Below, piece by piece: positions 36,601 to 43,022 of a DNA stretch of 64,000 bases. Source of the stretch: Eublepharis macularius (taxonomy: Eukaryota; Chordata; Lepidosauria; Squamata; Eublepharidae). Positions within the stretch are counted from its first letter, which is position 1. Each line of letters starts with the position of its first letter. Location of the stretch: contig NC_072795.1 of the NCBI RefSeq assembly GCF_028583425.1, positions 7,463,001 through 7,527,000 of the forward strand, in the 5' to 3' direction. Both the position numbers and the translations under genes were made by a program. The notes beneath the pieces were generated by a model, which was not told the DNA's origin, ran no database searches, and worked only from the letters and a program-made list of their open reading frames with translations.

Positions 36601-39600
36601 GAGGGGACACACTGTAAAAACTGGCCAATGGGACTGTCTTTGTGTATACTGTATGTTGTACTGTATTTTTTGTATGGTGTATGTCATGTATGCCGCTTAT
36701 GTATGGCATATGTTGTGTATTTGTGTATGTTGTGTATGCTGTATGTTGTATATTTCTTAATACTCTTGTTCTCTCTGGTGGGCTGTGATCTGGACTTCCT
36801 AGATTGGAGGTTTCCAACCTAGTTACATCTGTGGGCATTTCCAGACTTTTCTCTAAAAGGATAGCCAGTTGTAGGGGCAGGGCTAGCCACAAAATGGTGG
36901 AAGGTTCCAAGCCAAACATTTGCATTTATATTAAAATGCTTATTCCCTGGCCCTTTTTCTCCATCAAGCATCCTCACACAACAAAAGTAACTTCTTTTGC
37001 ATGGCAGTTCCCTCTTGACTTAGGGCTAAAATACACGTTACATGTGACACGAGTTGGAACAAGGGGGTCCAACACCACTCACAATCACACATCCATGCTG
37101 TGGCTGAAATCTAAAAACCTCTCAGTTGCTCTGTTCAGCTCCAAAATGTTTTCTCTATATAGTGGTTGAGAGTGCCGTCAAGTCATAGCTGACTTATTGT
37201 CATGCCAAGAGACTAACAGAGGTGGTTTGCCATTGCCTGCCTCTGCAGCCCTGGTCTTCGTTGGAGGTCTCCCATCCAATTACTAACCAAGACCGACCCT
37301 GCTTAGCTGCTGAGATTTGACAAGATCAGGCTCACCTGACCTATCCAGGTCAGGGCTCTCTTTCTATTAAGAGGTGCTATATCATTACAGTCTCAACAAA
37401 AGCCACAATTTCTGATGGAAAAGGACACAAAAGTCAAGGTTTGTAATCTATTCTGTTCAGAGATGGAGGCTGTGACTGAGCCAATTCAGGGCCAAAATTG
37501 TACCAGATTAACCAGTGCCTGTGAAATGCGTGGCTGAGCATTGGATCAGGCACCCATGACCTGGCTCGTGTCACATGTAATGCGTATTTTGGCCCTCAAA
37601 GGCAAGGCTTCCTGGGCTGCACTCAGAGCCAAGCTAAAAGTGATGCCTGACACAGGTTGGACACTTGTCAGCTTCCCTCAAGTTTTGATGGGAAATGTAG
37701 GCGTCCTGGTCTTGCAGCTGTAATGGAGAGCCATGCTGTAAAACCAGGATGCCTACATTTCCCATCAAAACTTGAGGGAAGCTGACAAGTGTCCAACCTG
37801 TGTAAGGCATCACATGTAGCTTGGCTCTCAAGCATCTCTGAGGAGGTGGTGGAAAGCTGGAACTGGCTCTGGGTAAGAGATGTTTTTTGGTTTCCATTTC
37901 CACAGAAAGGAGAGGATTTTCTTCCTGCACAGCTACAAGGAAAGGTTTCCAAGCCCTGAGACAGAAGGAAGCCAGCGTTTATGACCATGCTTATGACATG
38001 CATGCCAACACTTGCCAAGCATGGCTTGACAATGTGGACTGGGGTTGGGGACATGGGGAGCTGCAGTTAGAGATGGTGTGATGTCACTTCCACAGAAAAC
38101 CCAGAAGTGACATCACACCTCTGTAGGAGAAACCATTGAATTTCCAGCAATTCCTAGAGAGGACTGACATCACGTGCAGGTTTTCTCCTGGCAGTAACAC
38201 CACCCCATCACCCAACAACCACTTTTTAAAGATTATTTTTCTCCTGCCAGCTGCAGCAGTAGCAGCAGGAAAGAGGAGCCAGGGGTGGGGCATCCCTATA
38301 GTTGCCCAGGATAAGTTTGGTGTAGTGGTTAAGAGTGGCAGGACTCTAATCTGGGCAAGCGGAGGAGTGGGGAATCAAACGCGGCTCTCCAGATTAGAGT
38401 CCTGTCGCTCTTACCTGCTGCACCAAACTGGCTCAAACACGTCAATGGTGCCAAGTTTGGAAGCACGAGCCTAGACTGACCAGGGTCAATGTGATTTTGG
38501 GCAGCCTTCTGGATGTGTATGATGTCAGGGGAAGGTTGGCCAGTCTTTTGGCCTTTTCCCCCACTCCTCCACTTGAAGCCGGCTGGGTGACCTTGGGTCA
38601 GTCACAACTTCTAGGAGCTCTCTCAGCCCCACCCACCTCACAGGGTGATTGTTGTGGGGATAATAACAACATATATTGTCAAAGGATTTCACGGCCAAAG
38701 AATGTTAGTTGTTGTAAATTTTCCAGGCTTTATGGCCAAGGTGTATGGCCCATTAGAATTCCACATGCTGGGAAACTCTTACAGGATGACTCAGCCCAAA
38801 CCCACCTTCCTGAGTAGATATAAATTACCTGCTAACATCTTCTCTACACATTGACACTGAGAGATCTCTGTCCTTCGGTGCTATACCTCTGAAGATGCCA
38901 GTCACAGCTGCTGGCGAAACGTCAGGAACAACAACGCCAAGACCACGGCCATACAGCCCGGAAAATCTACAACAACAAATAAGGTGTTAAGTTGTCCTTA
39001 AGGGCAGTATACAGGCCTTTTTTTCAGGTAGAATGTGGTGGAACGGAATTCTAGAACCTCTTCAAAATGGTCACATGGCTGGTGGCCCCGCCCCCTGATC
39101 TCCAGACAGAGGGGAGTTTAGATTGCCCTCTGTGCGCTGGCATGGAGGGCAATCTAAACACCCCTCTGTCTGGAGATCAGGGGCGGGGCCACCAGCCATG
39201 TGACCATTTTCACCGAGGGCGATTTAAACTTTTAAAAACTCCCCCCTTGTTCCAGTGGACCCAAAGTGATGTCATTGGCCCGGGGAGCATGTGTGCACTT
39301 TGTGCGCGCACATGTGGTACCAGGGGCACCACCTCCTGCCAAGAGTTGCCCCCTGTGCTGGCAACCCACTGAGATCCACCACCTCTTTTCCCAGAAAAAG
39401 AGCCCTGGCAGTATATAAATCGAATGTTGTTGTTGTTATTATTAATTCTTGTTCTTCTCATGCAGGAGAAGGACAGCTGGAACCGTATCGCTCGCACGGT
39501 GGACCGCCTCTGTCTCTTCTTGATCATACCCGTCCTCAGCCTGGGCACCTTATGGATCTTCTTAATGGGGTCTTACAACCACCCTCCACCCTTGCCCTTT

Positions 39601-39648
39601 GAGGGGGAACCATTCGACTTCCGCGAAGAACACAAACACTTTGTCTAG
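18646..39648 (+). CDS. CHRND: CHRND, muscle nicotinic acetylcholine receptor delta subunit, complete (12 coding exons)
   Basis: Coding exons: 18646-18697, 23686-23831, 26539-26583, 27600-27709, 28167-28322, 29284-29399, 30230-30430, 31290-31401, 32542-32656, 35036-35246, 36241-36359 and 39466-39648. They total 1566 bp, 521 residues plus TAG, close to the roughly 517 of mammals; every intron is GT-AG and every phase fits. The protein is a pentameric ligand-gated cation channel subunit at the neuromuscular junction. Seen: signal peptide (about 1-20), Cys-loop C151-C165 with FPFDWQNC and a glycosylation site NCT at 164, M1 about 250-271, pore-lining M2 about 280-299 ([17 protein letters not shown]), M3 about 314-334, a cytoplasmic loop with [10 protein letters not shown], and M4 about 474-496. 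No vicinal Cys pair is present in loop C, so it is a non-alpha subunit. The match to delta, not gamma, is clear from [20 protein letters not shown] and [10 protein letters not shown]. Confidence 0.97.
18698..19336 (+). other. CHRND intron 1, 5' part, unique
   Basis: No exon or repeat recognised in this first 640 bp of the intron. Confidence 0.4.
19337..19600 (-). mobile_element. CR1 3' UTR fragment
   Basis: GGCTCAGACCAAAAGCCCAT, GGCAGTGGCCAACCAGATGG and GTAGGTTCCACAAGTTAAAT are CR1 3' UTR phrases. Confidence 0.7.
19939..20163 (+). mobile_element. hAT-type miniature transposon copy C (shortened)
   Basis: CAGGGCTCATTTCGAGGGGG ... CTAAGAAATGACCCCTA; duplication GAGTAAGT at 19931-19938 and 20164-20171 is perfect. 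Only 225 bp, lacking the middle seen in copies A, B, D and E. Confidence 0.9.
20345..20745. mobile_element. Fragments of GGTTGCCA-family miniature transposon
   Basis: Two partial copies (20345-20500 and 20636-20745) with GGAGATTGGAGTGTGGAGCC and ATAATGGCACAGTGGCCACC; ends eroded. Confidence 0.45.
20857..21181. mobile_element. DNA repeat, TAGGGTTGCCAGTCC ... GACCTGGCAACCTTA
   Basis: Inverted ends with a GAAGTGATGTCATCATG core; also at 33113-33485 and 61737-62031. Non-coding. Confidence 0.6.
21450..21662 (+). mobile_element. Nested small repeats including a BovB/Sauria-type SINE tail
   Basis: GGGTTGCCAAACAGCTTGGA and TTAATGGGAAGTTATCTACC match 22503-22672. The part 21585-21662 is a tail ending GGACTACCTTTACCTTTA, shared with 27050-27150. 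Confidence 0.55.
22503..22672. mobile_element. Small DNA repeat, GGTTGCCAACAG ... TTGGCAATTC
   Basis: Contains TCCCTTTAATGGAGGCTTAA, matching the nested copy at 21450. Confidence 0.5.
22673..23451. other. CHRND intron 1, mainly unclassified
   Basis: No exon. AACCTTTATTCAC near 22850 would be an AATAAA on the - strand, so an old retroelement end is possible, but no termini were found. Confidence 0.3.
23452..23632. mobile_element. Miniature transposon, GGTTGCCA family
   Basis: TAGGGTTGCCAACCTGCAGG ... GGAGCTGGCAATCCTA, ending 53 bp before CHRND exon 2. Confidence 0.7.
23686..23831 (+). CDS. CHRND: CHRND exon 2
   Basis: Acceptor ctcttcag, donor gtgagc; 146 bp as in other nicotinic delta genes. 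It encodes [16 protein letters not shown] and [11 protein letters not shown], the N-terminal helix and first strand of the ligand-binding domain. Confidence 0.97.
23916..24335 (-). mobile_element. hAT-type miniature transposon copy D
   Basis: CAGGGGTCATTTCATAG ... CTCAAAATGAGCCCTA, flanked by GATCTTGA / GAGCTTGA (one mismatch). CHRND intron 2. A GGTTGCCA-family fragment follows at 24340-24486. Confidence 0.85.
24660..25110 (+). mobile_element. LINE 3' end with (TGAA)n tail
   Basis: AAACTGAATTATTCAAAAGA and TTGAGTCTCAGTGAGAAAGA match 6535-6972; the tail is about ten TGAA units at 25068-25108. Confidence 0.6.
25111..25909. other. CHRND intron 2, gene-free stretch
   Basis: A CR1-like fragment near 25240-25340 (CTTGTGGCAGTGAGTTCCAC); the rest not recognised. 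Confidence 0.4.
25910..26160 (-). mobile_element. tRNA-derived SINE with (GTT)n tail
   Basis: Full copy on the - strand: head TTAAGAGTGTGGGACTCTAA, internal GGTCAGTCACAGCTC and tail (AAC)n at 25916. Confidence 0.85.
26539..26583 (+). CDS. CHRND: CHRND exon 3 (45 bp)
   Basis: A 45-bp exon with acceptor ttttacag and donor gtaagt encodes [15 protein letters not shown], nearly the same as mammalian delta. It starts and ends in phase 0. Confidence 0.96.
26820..27150 (+). mobile_element. SINE ending in a BovB/Sauria-type tail
   Basis: GGAAGGCAATGGCAAACCAC, GTCAGTAATGACTCAGTGC and CTACCTTTACCTTTACC form the squamate Sauria/BovB 3' end. The 5' part (26820-26870) looks like a separate SINE head. Confidence 0.6.
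27290..27545 (+). mobile_element. tRNA-derived SINE with internal CT repeat
   Basis: GGTTAGAGTATCAGGCTAGA then the family 3' half (CACTGGGTTGTTGTGAGGAT), ending 55 bp before CHRND exon 4. Confidence 0.65.
27600..27709 (+). CDS. CHRND: CHRND exon 4
   Basis: Acceptor atcaacag, donor gtgagt, 110 bp. It encodes [17 protein letters not shown] then [20 protein letters not shown] is a possible glycosylation site. It ends in phase 2 inside an Asn codon, the usual nicotinic receptor junction. Confidence 0.96.
27817..28021. mobile_element. Near-perfect palindromic miniature transposon (GAGAGCCAAACTACAAGTGA ends)
   Basis: Arms of about 95 bp match with only a few mismatches: GACGTCTTACACAGGTTGGA and CAAGTTTTGATGGGAAATG occur once on each strand. 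CHRND intron 4; sister copy at 37625-37828. Confidence 0.85.
28167..28322 (+). CDS. CHRND: CHRND exon 5 (Cys-loop)
   Basis: 156 bp between ttttgcag and gtgagg. It encodes [29 protein letters not shown] and [15 protein letters not shown], which holds both Cys-loop cysteines and the NCT glycosylation site. Confidence 0.97.
28560..28730 (+). mobile_element. tRNA-derived SINE (GGCTCAGTGGYAKAG head)
   Basis: TGTGGCTCAGTGGCATAGTC (A-box), AAATTCCATCTCTC (B-box), CATCTCCAGTTAAAGGACCT. CHRND intron 5. Confidence 0.7.
28975..29182 (-). mobile_element. tRNA-derived SINE, same family, opposite strand
   Basis: TGGGGATTAAACCTGGCACC and ACACTGAGCCAC are the head read backwards; ACATATGAAGCCACCTTATG is the 3' end. 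With 28560 it forms an inverted pair in one intron. Confidence 0.8.
29284..29399 (+). CDS. CHRND: CHRND exon 6
   Basis: Acceptor tttccccag, donor gtacct, 116 bp. It encodes [18 protein letters not shown] and [14 protein letters not shown] in the outer beta-sheet of the extracellular domain. Phase 2 in, phase 1 out. Confidence 0.96.
29400..30229. other. CHRND intron 6, gene-free
   Basis: About 830 bp without a clear family. ACATGTTACTATG at 29600 and CGCATGTGAATTG at 29980 suggest a palindromic repeat around 29600-30020, not classified. Confidence 0.35.
30230..30430 (+). CDS. CHRND: CHRND exon 7 (loop C and M1)
   Basis: 201 bp between cctccccag and gtgagc. It encodes [15 protein letters not shown], then [18 protein letters not shown] (pre-M1 and M1) and VFYLPAD. 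The loop C region lacks the paired cysteines of alpha subunits. Confidence 0.97.
30521..30670. mobile_element. Harbinger-like miniature transposon, 150 bp
   Basis: GGCTGCTTCCACACACGTTG ... GTGTGGAAATGGCC, almost the same as 14374-14523. No matching 3-bp flank. Confidence 0.8.
30674..31105. mobile_element. Miniature transposon, GAGTCTCTCTACACGAGA family
   Basis: Abuts the previous element. GTGTCTCTTTACACGAGACA ... CTCGTGTAGAGAGACTC, with AATGTTAGCCAGGAAGCGTA and its mirror. CHRND intron 7. Confidence 0.8.
31290..31401 (+). CDS. CHRND: CHRND exon 8 (pore-lining M2)
   Basis: 112 bp between atcttccag and gtaagt. It encodes [20 protein letters not shown] and ends [13 protein letters not shown]2 is almost unchanged from mammalian delta. 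Confidence 0.97.
31495..32043 (+). mobile_element. RTE/BovB-type LINE fragment, split by a Penelope-type insertion
   Basis: 31540-31695 reads [19 protein letters not shown] and [16 protein letters not shown], the C-terminal signature of RTE/BovB LINEs. It resumes after the insertion with [20 protein letters not shown]-type sequence (31955-32035). CHRND intron 8. Confidence 0.75.
31704..31922. mobile_element. Penelope-type foldback inserted in the RTE/BovB fragment
   Basis: AAGAGTCCAGTAGCACCTAC ... mirrored by ATAGGTGCTACTGGACTCTT; CTGAAGAAGTGAGCTGTAAC at the centre. CTCAATAAAA flanks both sides, a 10-bp target duplication. Confidence 0.75.
32041..32310 (-). mobile_element. CR1 3' end
   Basis: AGAATCATAGAATCATAGGG is the CR1 terminal repeat reversed, followed by GGTCATCTAGTCCAACCCCC. 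Confidence 0.8.
32542..32656 (+). CDS. CHRND: CHRND exon 9 (M3)
   Basis: 115 bp between acctggcag and gtgagc. It encodes [19 protein letters not shown] (M3) and [18 protein letters not shown] at the start of the cytoplasmic loop. Phase 0 out. Confidence 0.96.
32740..32960 (+). mobile_element. CR1 3' UTR fragment
   Basis: TTGTGGAACTCACTGCCACA and AATTCATGACCCGTCGATGG are CR1 3' region phrases. CHRND intron 9. Confidence 0.65.
33020..33485. mobile_element. Penelope-type arm followed by a GATGTCATC-core DNA repeat
   Basis: 33020-33112: CTGAAGAAGGGAGCTCTGGT, CTTGAAAGCTTACACC, AAGGTGCCACTGGACTCC. 33113-33485: GTGATGATGTCATGGAAGTG core and end GGCAACCCTAG, as at 20857 and 61737. Confidence 0.55.
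33486..34124. other. CHRND intron 9, gene-free
   Basis: Direct repeat of CCACATATGCAAACGACC / CCCACATATGCAAATGATC at 33580 and 33670; TTTATATATATAGATATA at 33945 looks like a retroelement tail. No exon. Confidence 0.4.
34125..34300. mobile_element. Penelope-type foldback fragment
   Basis: GTGCAAGCTTTCGAGAGTCA mirrors TGAGTCTCGAAAGCTCGCAC. Confidence 0.6.
34410..34622. mobile_element. CpG-rich Harbinger-like palindrome with CTA target duplication
   Basis: GGCCCTTTTCACAC ... GTGTGAAAAAGGCC; CTA at 34407-34409 and 34623-34625. Inside, TCTCGCGAGA occurs at 34484-34493 and 34539-34548, with many other CpGs kept. CHRND intron 9. Confidence 0.85.
35036..35246 (+). CDS. CHRND: CHRND exon 10 (cytoplasmic loop)
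   Basis: 211 bp between ctccacag and gtaagc. It encodes [33 protein letters not shown] and [19 protein letters not shown] is a basic-Ser motif of the kind phosphorylated by PKA in delta subunits (known of the family; not shown here). Confidence 0.96.
35640..36235 (-). mobile_element. tRNA-derived SINE, interrupted by a hAT miniature element, ending at CHRND exon 11 acceptor
   Basis: The - strand SINE includes GTAGGTTAGGCGAAG (reverse) before the insertion and CGGGGATTCAAACTCTACCC (B-box, reverse) after it. Its head reaches to about 30 bp before the exon 11 acceptor. Confidence 0.6.
35812..36178. mobile_element. hAT-type miniature transposon (TAGAGATGRGCACGAAC ends)
   Basis: TAGAGATGAGCACGAACCGA mirrors GGTTCGTACCCATCTCTA; TTTATGGC / TTTATGAC flank it (8 bp, one mismatch). 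Packed with GTTCGT/ACGAAC phrases. Second copy at 44552-44932. Confidence 0.85.
36241..36359 (+). CDS. CHRND: CHRND exon 11 (amphipathic MA helix)
   Basis: 119 bp between gtcctctag and gtgggt. It encodes [18 protein letters not shown] then [13 protein letters not shown], the membrane-associated helix before M4. About 60 bp upstream is SINE-derived, see 35640-36235. Confidence 0.95.
36360..37144. other. CHRND intron 11, 5' part, unclassified
   Basis: 36640-36760 is a GTAT/TGTA-rich degenerate simple repeat. No exon or known family. Confidence 0.4.
37145..37350 (-). mobile_element. 5S-Sauria-type SINE
   Basis: GGTCTCCCATCCAATTACTA and GACCCTGCTTAGCTGC are 5S rRNA read backwards; GGTGGTTTGCCATTGCCTGC is the shared 3' body. 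This family is a squamate marker. Confidence 0.8.
37625..37828. mobile_element. Palindromic miniature transposon (AGAGCCAAGCTA ends)
   Basis: Sister of 27817-28021 with the same CAAGTTTTGATGGGAAATG arms; slightly more diverged. Confidence 0.8.
38318..38435. repeat. Inverted pair of SINE heads
   Basis: GTTTGGTGTAGTGGTTAAGA with GGACTCTAATCTGG runs straight into CCAGATTAGAGTCC ... CACCAAACTGGCTC, so two tRNA-like heads face each other with almost no spacer. Confidence 0.75.
38666..38978. mobile_element. Second Penelope-type repeat (GGCGAAACGTCAGGAACAAC)
   Basis: TATTGTCAAAGGATTTCACG at the left, CTGGCGAAACGTCAGGAACA and CATACAGCCCGGAAAATCTA at the right. The same ends occur at 56406-56669. 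I recall these ends from squamate Penelope-like elements; no coding part is present. Confidence 0.6.
39012..39407. mobile_element. hAT-type miniature transposon (CAGGSCTTTTTTTC ends)
   Basis: CAGGCCTTTTTTTCAGG ... AAAAGAGCCCTG; perfect duplication GCAGTATA at 39004-39011 and 39408-39415. The GGGGCGGGGCCACC phrase recurs inverted. Second copy at 52330. Confidence 0.9.
39466..39648 (+). CDS. CHRND: CHRND exon 12 (M4 and stop)
   Basis: Acceptor cttctcatgcag, then 60 codons and TAG. It encodes [19 protein letters not shown]4, [15 protein letters not shown] and ends HKHFV. The polypyrimidine tract follows directly on a SINE (GTT)n tail. Confidence 0.97.
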   Translation, partial: EKDSWNRIARTVDRLCLFLIIPVLSLGTLWIFLMGSYNHPPPLPFEGEPFDFREEHKHFV

Positions 39649-39860
39649 AGCCAGGCTCCCTTGCTTCCCGTCAGGAGGGCCGGGGCACTCAGTCCTCAAC
39701 ATCCATTCGCTTCCTCACCTGAGGATGGGGCTGGAGGGGGGGGGGCTGACACTGGCTCTTGTTTCCTCCAGCGACCTCCTCTGATACCGTGTGCTGTACT
39801 TCTAAATTATTTCTATGTTTCCGTCTTATTCCATGTGATGTAATAAACATTCTTTCCCAG
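39649..39860 (+). terminator. CHRND: CHRND 3' UTR with AATAAA polyadenylation signal
   Basis: AATAAA at 39842-39847 lies 194 bp after the stop, preceded by a T-rich stretch. The short UTR is unique sequence, so it is the likely cleavage signal for CHRND. Confidence 0.75.
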
Positions 39861-39942
39861 AGGATGGCTCCGAGAATATCGGGGATGCAATGAGGGAAGC
39901 AGCAAAATGTATGGGGCGGATGGTAATATTACATTACAATTA

Positions 39943-40124
39943 GGGTTGGCAGGGCTGGGTTGGGAAATTCCTGAAGATCTGGAGGCAGTGTCTAGGGATG
40001 AAGAGGTTTGGGAAGGGGAGAGAGAGCAGCCATTTCCTCCTGGTAACTGATCTCTCTAGACTGGAGATCAGCTGTAATTCTGGGGGAACACAAGGCTACA
40101 CCTGGAGGTTGGCAACACTAACTA
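39943..40124 (-). mobile_element. Miniature transposon, GGTTGCCA family
   Basis: TAGGGTTGGCAGGGCTGGGT ... GGAGGTTGGCAACACTA, just after the CHRND polyadenylation site. Confidence 0.65.
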
Positions 40125-40130
40125 CAATTG

Positions 40131-40417
40131 GTCATAGATCCAGAGAAGTTAGCTGTGTTAGTCTGTAGTTACAAAATAGTAAAGAGTCCAGTAGCACCTT
40201 TAAGACTGACCAACTTTATTATAGCATAAGCTTTCGAGAACCACAGCTCTCTTTGTCAGATGCGTCATCAGATGTAGCATAAGCTTTCGAGAACCACAGC
40301 TCTCTTCGTCAGACGCATTGTCAGATGCATCTGATGAAGAGAGCAGTGGTTCTCAAAAGTTTATGCTACAATAAAGTTGGTTAGCCTTAAAGGTGCTTCT
40401 GGACCCTTTACTAATTA
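40131..40417. mobile_element. Penelope-type foldback with internal arm duplication
   Basis: TCATAGATCCAGAGAAGTTA ... mirrored by TTAAAGGTGCTTCTGGACCC. CATAAGCTTTCGAGAACCAC occurs twice (40225, 40272) before the centre. Confidence 0.75.
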
Positions 40418-40676
40418 CAATTTACATTGCAGATGAAGAATGAAGAGAGAGATGGTATTTTAAAAGTGGCAGGGCTATTTTGGAAGCACCTTGACTGCAT
40501 TCGGTACATAAATGCCACTGGTGGAAAAGCTTCTTAAGTTTGTGAAAGGCTCCTAGCTTGAAGGAAGGCTTTGTGCTTTGCCAAGCAGACAGTTTGGATA
40601 CATCCCCTCTTCTTCTAGCCTGGGCAAGTTCTAAAAACTGGCATTAGCCTAATTCCTAAAGCAGTTTGGCAACTGA

Positions 40677-41108
40677 GAGTCTCTCTACAGGTGACATCTG
40701 ACACATGAAGAACACGTGTCGGGAGATGCAATGTTAGCTGGGAAGGGTAGTTTAAAAAGACAGAGCTGGCGGCAGGGCAAAGGCTTTGCTATACACTGGA
40801 GCTGTGCGAAGGGGCTCTGAATGCCAGAAGGGAAACTTCAGCCCATTAGAACCTCTCCAGGTCCAAGCCCAGTTCTGGAAGGCAGCTCCAGCCCATCTCT
40901 ATTGCTCGCAGCCCTCTGGTCGCCATCTCACACAGTTTTAGACTGGAGAGGTGAAATTGACAGAGCCTTCGAGGAGGCAAAAAGGAAATTAATAAATGCT
41001 CTGAGGAGCAATCTCTGCCGGCTCTGTCTTTTTAAACTATGCTTCCCGGCTAACATTGCGTCTCCCTGCACTTGAACATGTGCTGAGGCATCTCGTGTAG
41101 AGAGACTC
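40677..41108. mobile_element. Miniature transposon, GAGTCTCTCTACACGAGA family, TGA flanks
   Basis: GAGTCTCTCTACAGGTGACA ... CTCGTGTAGAGAGACTC, flanked by TGA at 40674-40676 and 41109-41111. A 3-bp duplication suggests a Harbinger-like origin for the family. Confidence 0.8.
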
Positions 41109-41149
41109 TGATTTAAAATTGCTTGTGATTGTTTTTAAATACTGTGAAT

Positions 41150-41300
41150 TGAGATGTGTGTGTGATTGTGCTATTTATTGTCCGCCTTTCTCACTGAGAC
41201 TCAATCCAGATTACAGAATGCAAGTCAATATGGTCAATGGCAGGGACAATCATACAATAGGATACGCATTGCAGAAATTTGAAAAGAAGCATAAATTTGA
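41150..41300 (-). mobile_element. LINE 3' tail
   Basis: TTGTCCGCCTTTCTCACTGA reversed equals the tail of 6535-6972. The A-rich 41310-41450 that follows is unclassified. Confidence 0.55.
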
Positions 41301-41454
41301 ATACGGGGATATAGAGATGAAACAATGATGAACAAAATGTAAGGATTTTTTTAAAATTAATTTTTCAAACAAAAAGAGAAACAATCACCATCTGAAATAC
41401 AGACATAACAAACAAGATTACAAAAAGAAAAATGCATAGAAGAGGAAAACACAT

Positions 41455-41800
41455 AGAGAGCCAGTTTGGTGTAGTGGTTAAGAGCTCGGGACTCTAATCT
41501 GGAGATCCAGGTTTGATTCCCCACTCCTCCACTTGAAGCCAGCTGGGTGACCTTGGGTCAGTCACTTAAGAGCGGCAGGACTCTAATCTGGAGAGCCAGG
41601 TTTGATTCCCCATTCCTCCACTTGAAGCCAGCTGAGTGACCTTGGGCTAGTCATGGTTCTCTGGAGCTCTCTCGGCCCCACCCACCCCACAGGGTGTTTT
41701 GTTGTGGGGATAATAATGACATACTTTGTAAACCGCTCTGAGTGGGCATTAAGTTGTCCTGAAGGGTGGTATATAAATCAAATATCATTAATTATTATTA
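41455..41800 (+). mobile_element. tRNA-derived SINE with tandemly doubled head
   Basis: GGACTCTAATCTGGAGATCC and GGACTCTAATCTGGAGAGCC lie about 88 bp apart, each followed by GTTTGATTCCCC (B-box). The single 3' half ends GTATATAAATCAAATATC. Confidence 0.85.
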
Positions 41801-42184
41801 AAAACAAAACAATATTGAACCAAGTTGTTGATGGAGGGCTTAATATTTAACATTTTTTCAACTTTATCTTGCAAGATATAACTAAGAGATGAAATCATTA
41901 ATAGCAGGGGGAATTTTTTTTCTAAAGTATTTCTTCATATACTTCATATCCCATTCTTTTTCCATAGTTTGAGGAAGGGTTCAGATATTTGTTGAAGGAA
42001 TTTGACACAACATATTAAACGATGAGGAAACTGCCCAGTAGGAGCAGATCAACATTAACAGACAGTACTCAGTACATGTACATACACACCATTTTAAGTA
42101 AAAACAACAAGAAAAACTCAAATCACCAGCCTGAAACAAGCGACTCTGTTGAAGCAGCGTCCAATTTGTTGGTATGTGCGTAAA

Positions 42185-42620
42185 ATAAGTTGCACAGTTG
42201 GCCTTATTTATTTTTATTTTTATTTATTTGTCATGTATAGTCCGCCTTTGTCACTGAGACTCAAGGTGGCTTACACAGTGTGAGATTAGTACAGTCAGTT
42301 TCAAGGACATTTCCATAAACTGTGCCATAGGGCAAATAAACACAATTTTACAAAGATATAGCATTAGTAAGAATCCAATACAGAGTTGAAGATATGCTGG
42401 AACAGAACAGAAGCAATTGTAGGGCTGACATCAGACAACATGAAGCACAAGTAGCACATAAGAGCACATATTTAAGACAACAGGTAGTACGTAAGGCCAC
42501 AAAGTGGTGAAGTCTACTTTCCTTAACTCATTAGCGAAGCATCTGAGACCCCCTCCCTACAATACAGAAGCCTTTTTGAATAATTCGATTTTGCATCGTT
42601 TGCGGAAATCTACCTGAGTT
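42185..42620 (-). mobile_element. LINE 3' end
   Basis: TAGTCCGCCTTTGTCACTGA and GAAGCCTTTTTGAATAATTC are the reverse of 6535-6972. Confidence 0.6.
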
Positions 42621-42714
42621 CAAATCTCTGTTGGAAGACACTTGGGCCTGCCAAGATCTTATATCTTTTTGGCAGACCTGTAAGACAGAGATGTTCTACC
42701 AGGCATATGGTTGA

Positions 42715-43022
42715 AGAATAACAACAACAACAACAATAACAACAACAGCAGCAGAAGCAGCAACAACAACAACAGCAGCAGCAACATTCGATTTATATAC
42801 CACCCTTCAGGACAACTTAATGCCCACTCAGAGTGGTTTACAAAGTATGTCATTATTATCCCCACAACAAAACACCCTGTGAGGTGGGTGGGGCTGAGAG
42901 AGCTCTGAGAGAGCTGTGACTGACCCAAGGTCACCCAGCTGGCTTCAAGCGGAGGAGCGGGGAATCAAACCCGGCTCTTCAGATTAGAGCCCCGTGCTCA
43001 TAACCACACCAAACTGGCTCTC
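42715..43022 (-). mobile_element. tRNA-derived SINE with long (GTT)n tail
   Basis: Tail 42719-42785 is AAC/AGC-rich; head at 43000-43022 reads AGAGCCAGTTTGGTGT on the - strand. Confidence 0.85.

Larger units (their letters stand above)
38550..39455 (+). mobile_element. tRNA-derived SINE split by two later insertions; tail abuts CHRND exon 12
   Basis: SINE pieces: 38555-38665, about 38979-39011 and 39408-39455 (GCAGTATATAAATCGAATG then (GTT)n). The insertions are at about 38666-38978 and at 39012-39407. Confidence 0.8.

Noticed and set aside
37145-37350. 5S rRNA gene
   Set aside because: Only the internal 5S region is present, fused to a SINE body and diverged; a 5S-derived SINE, not an rRNA gene.
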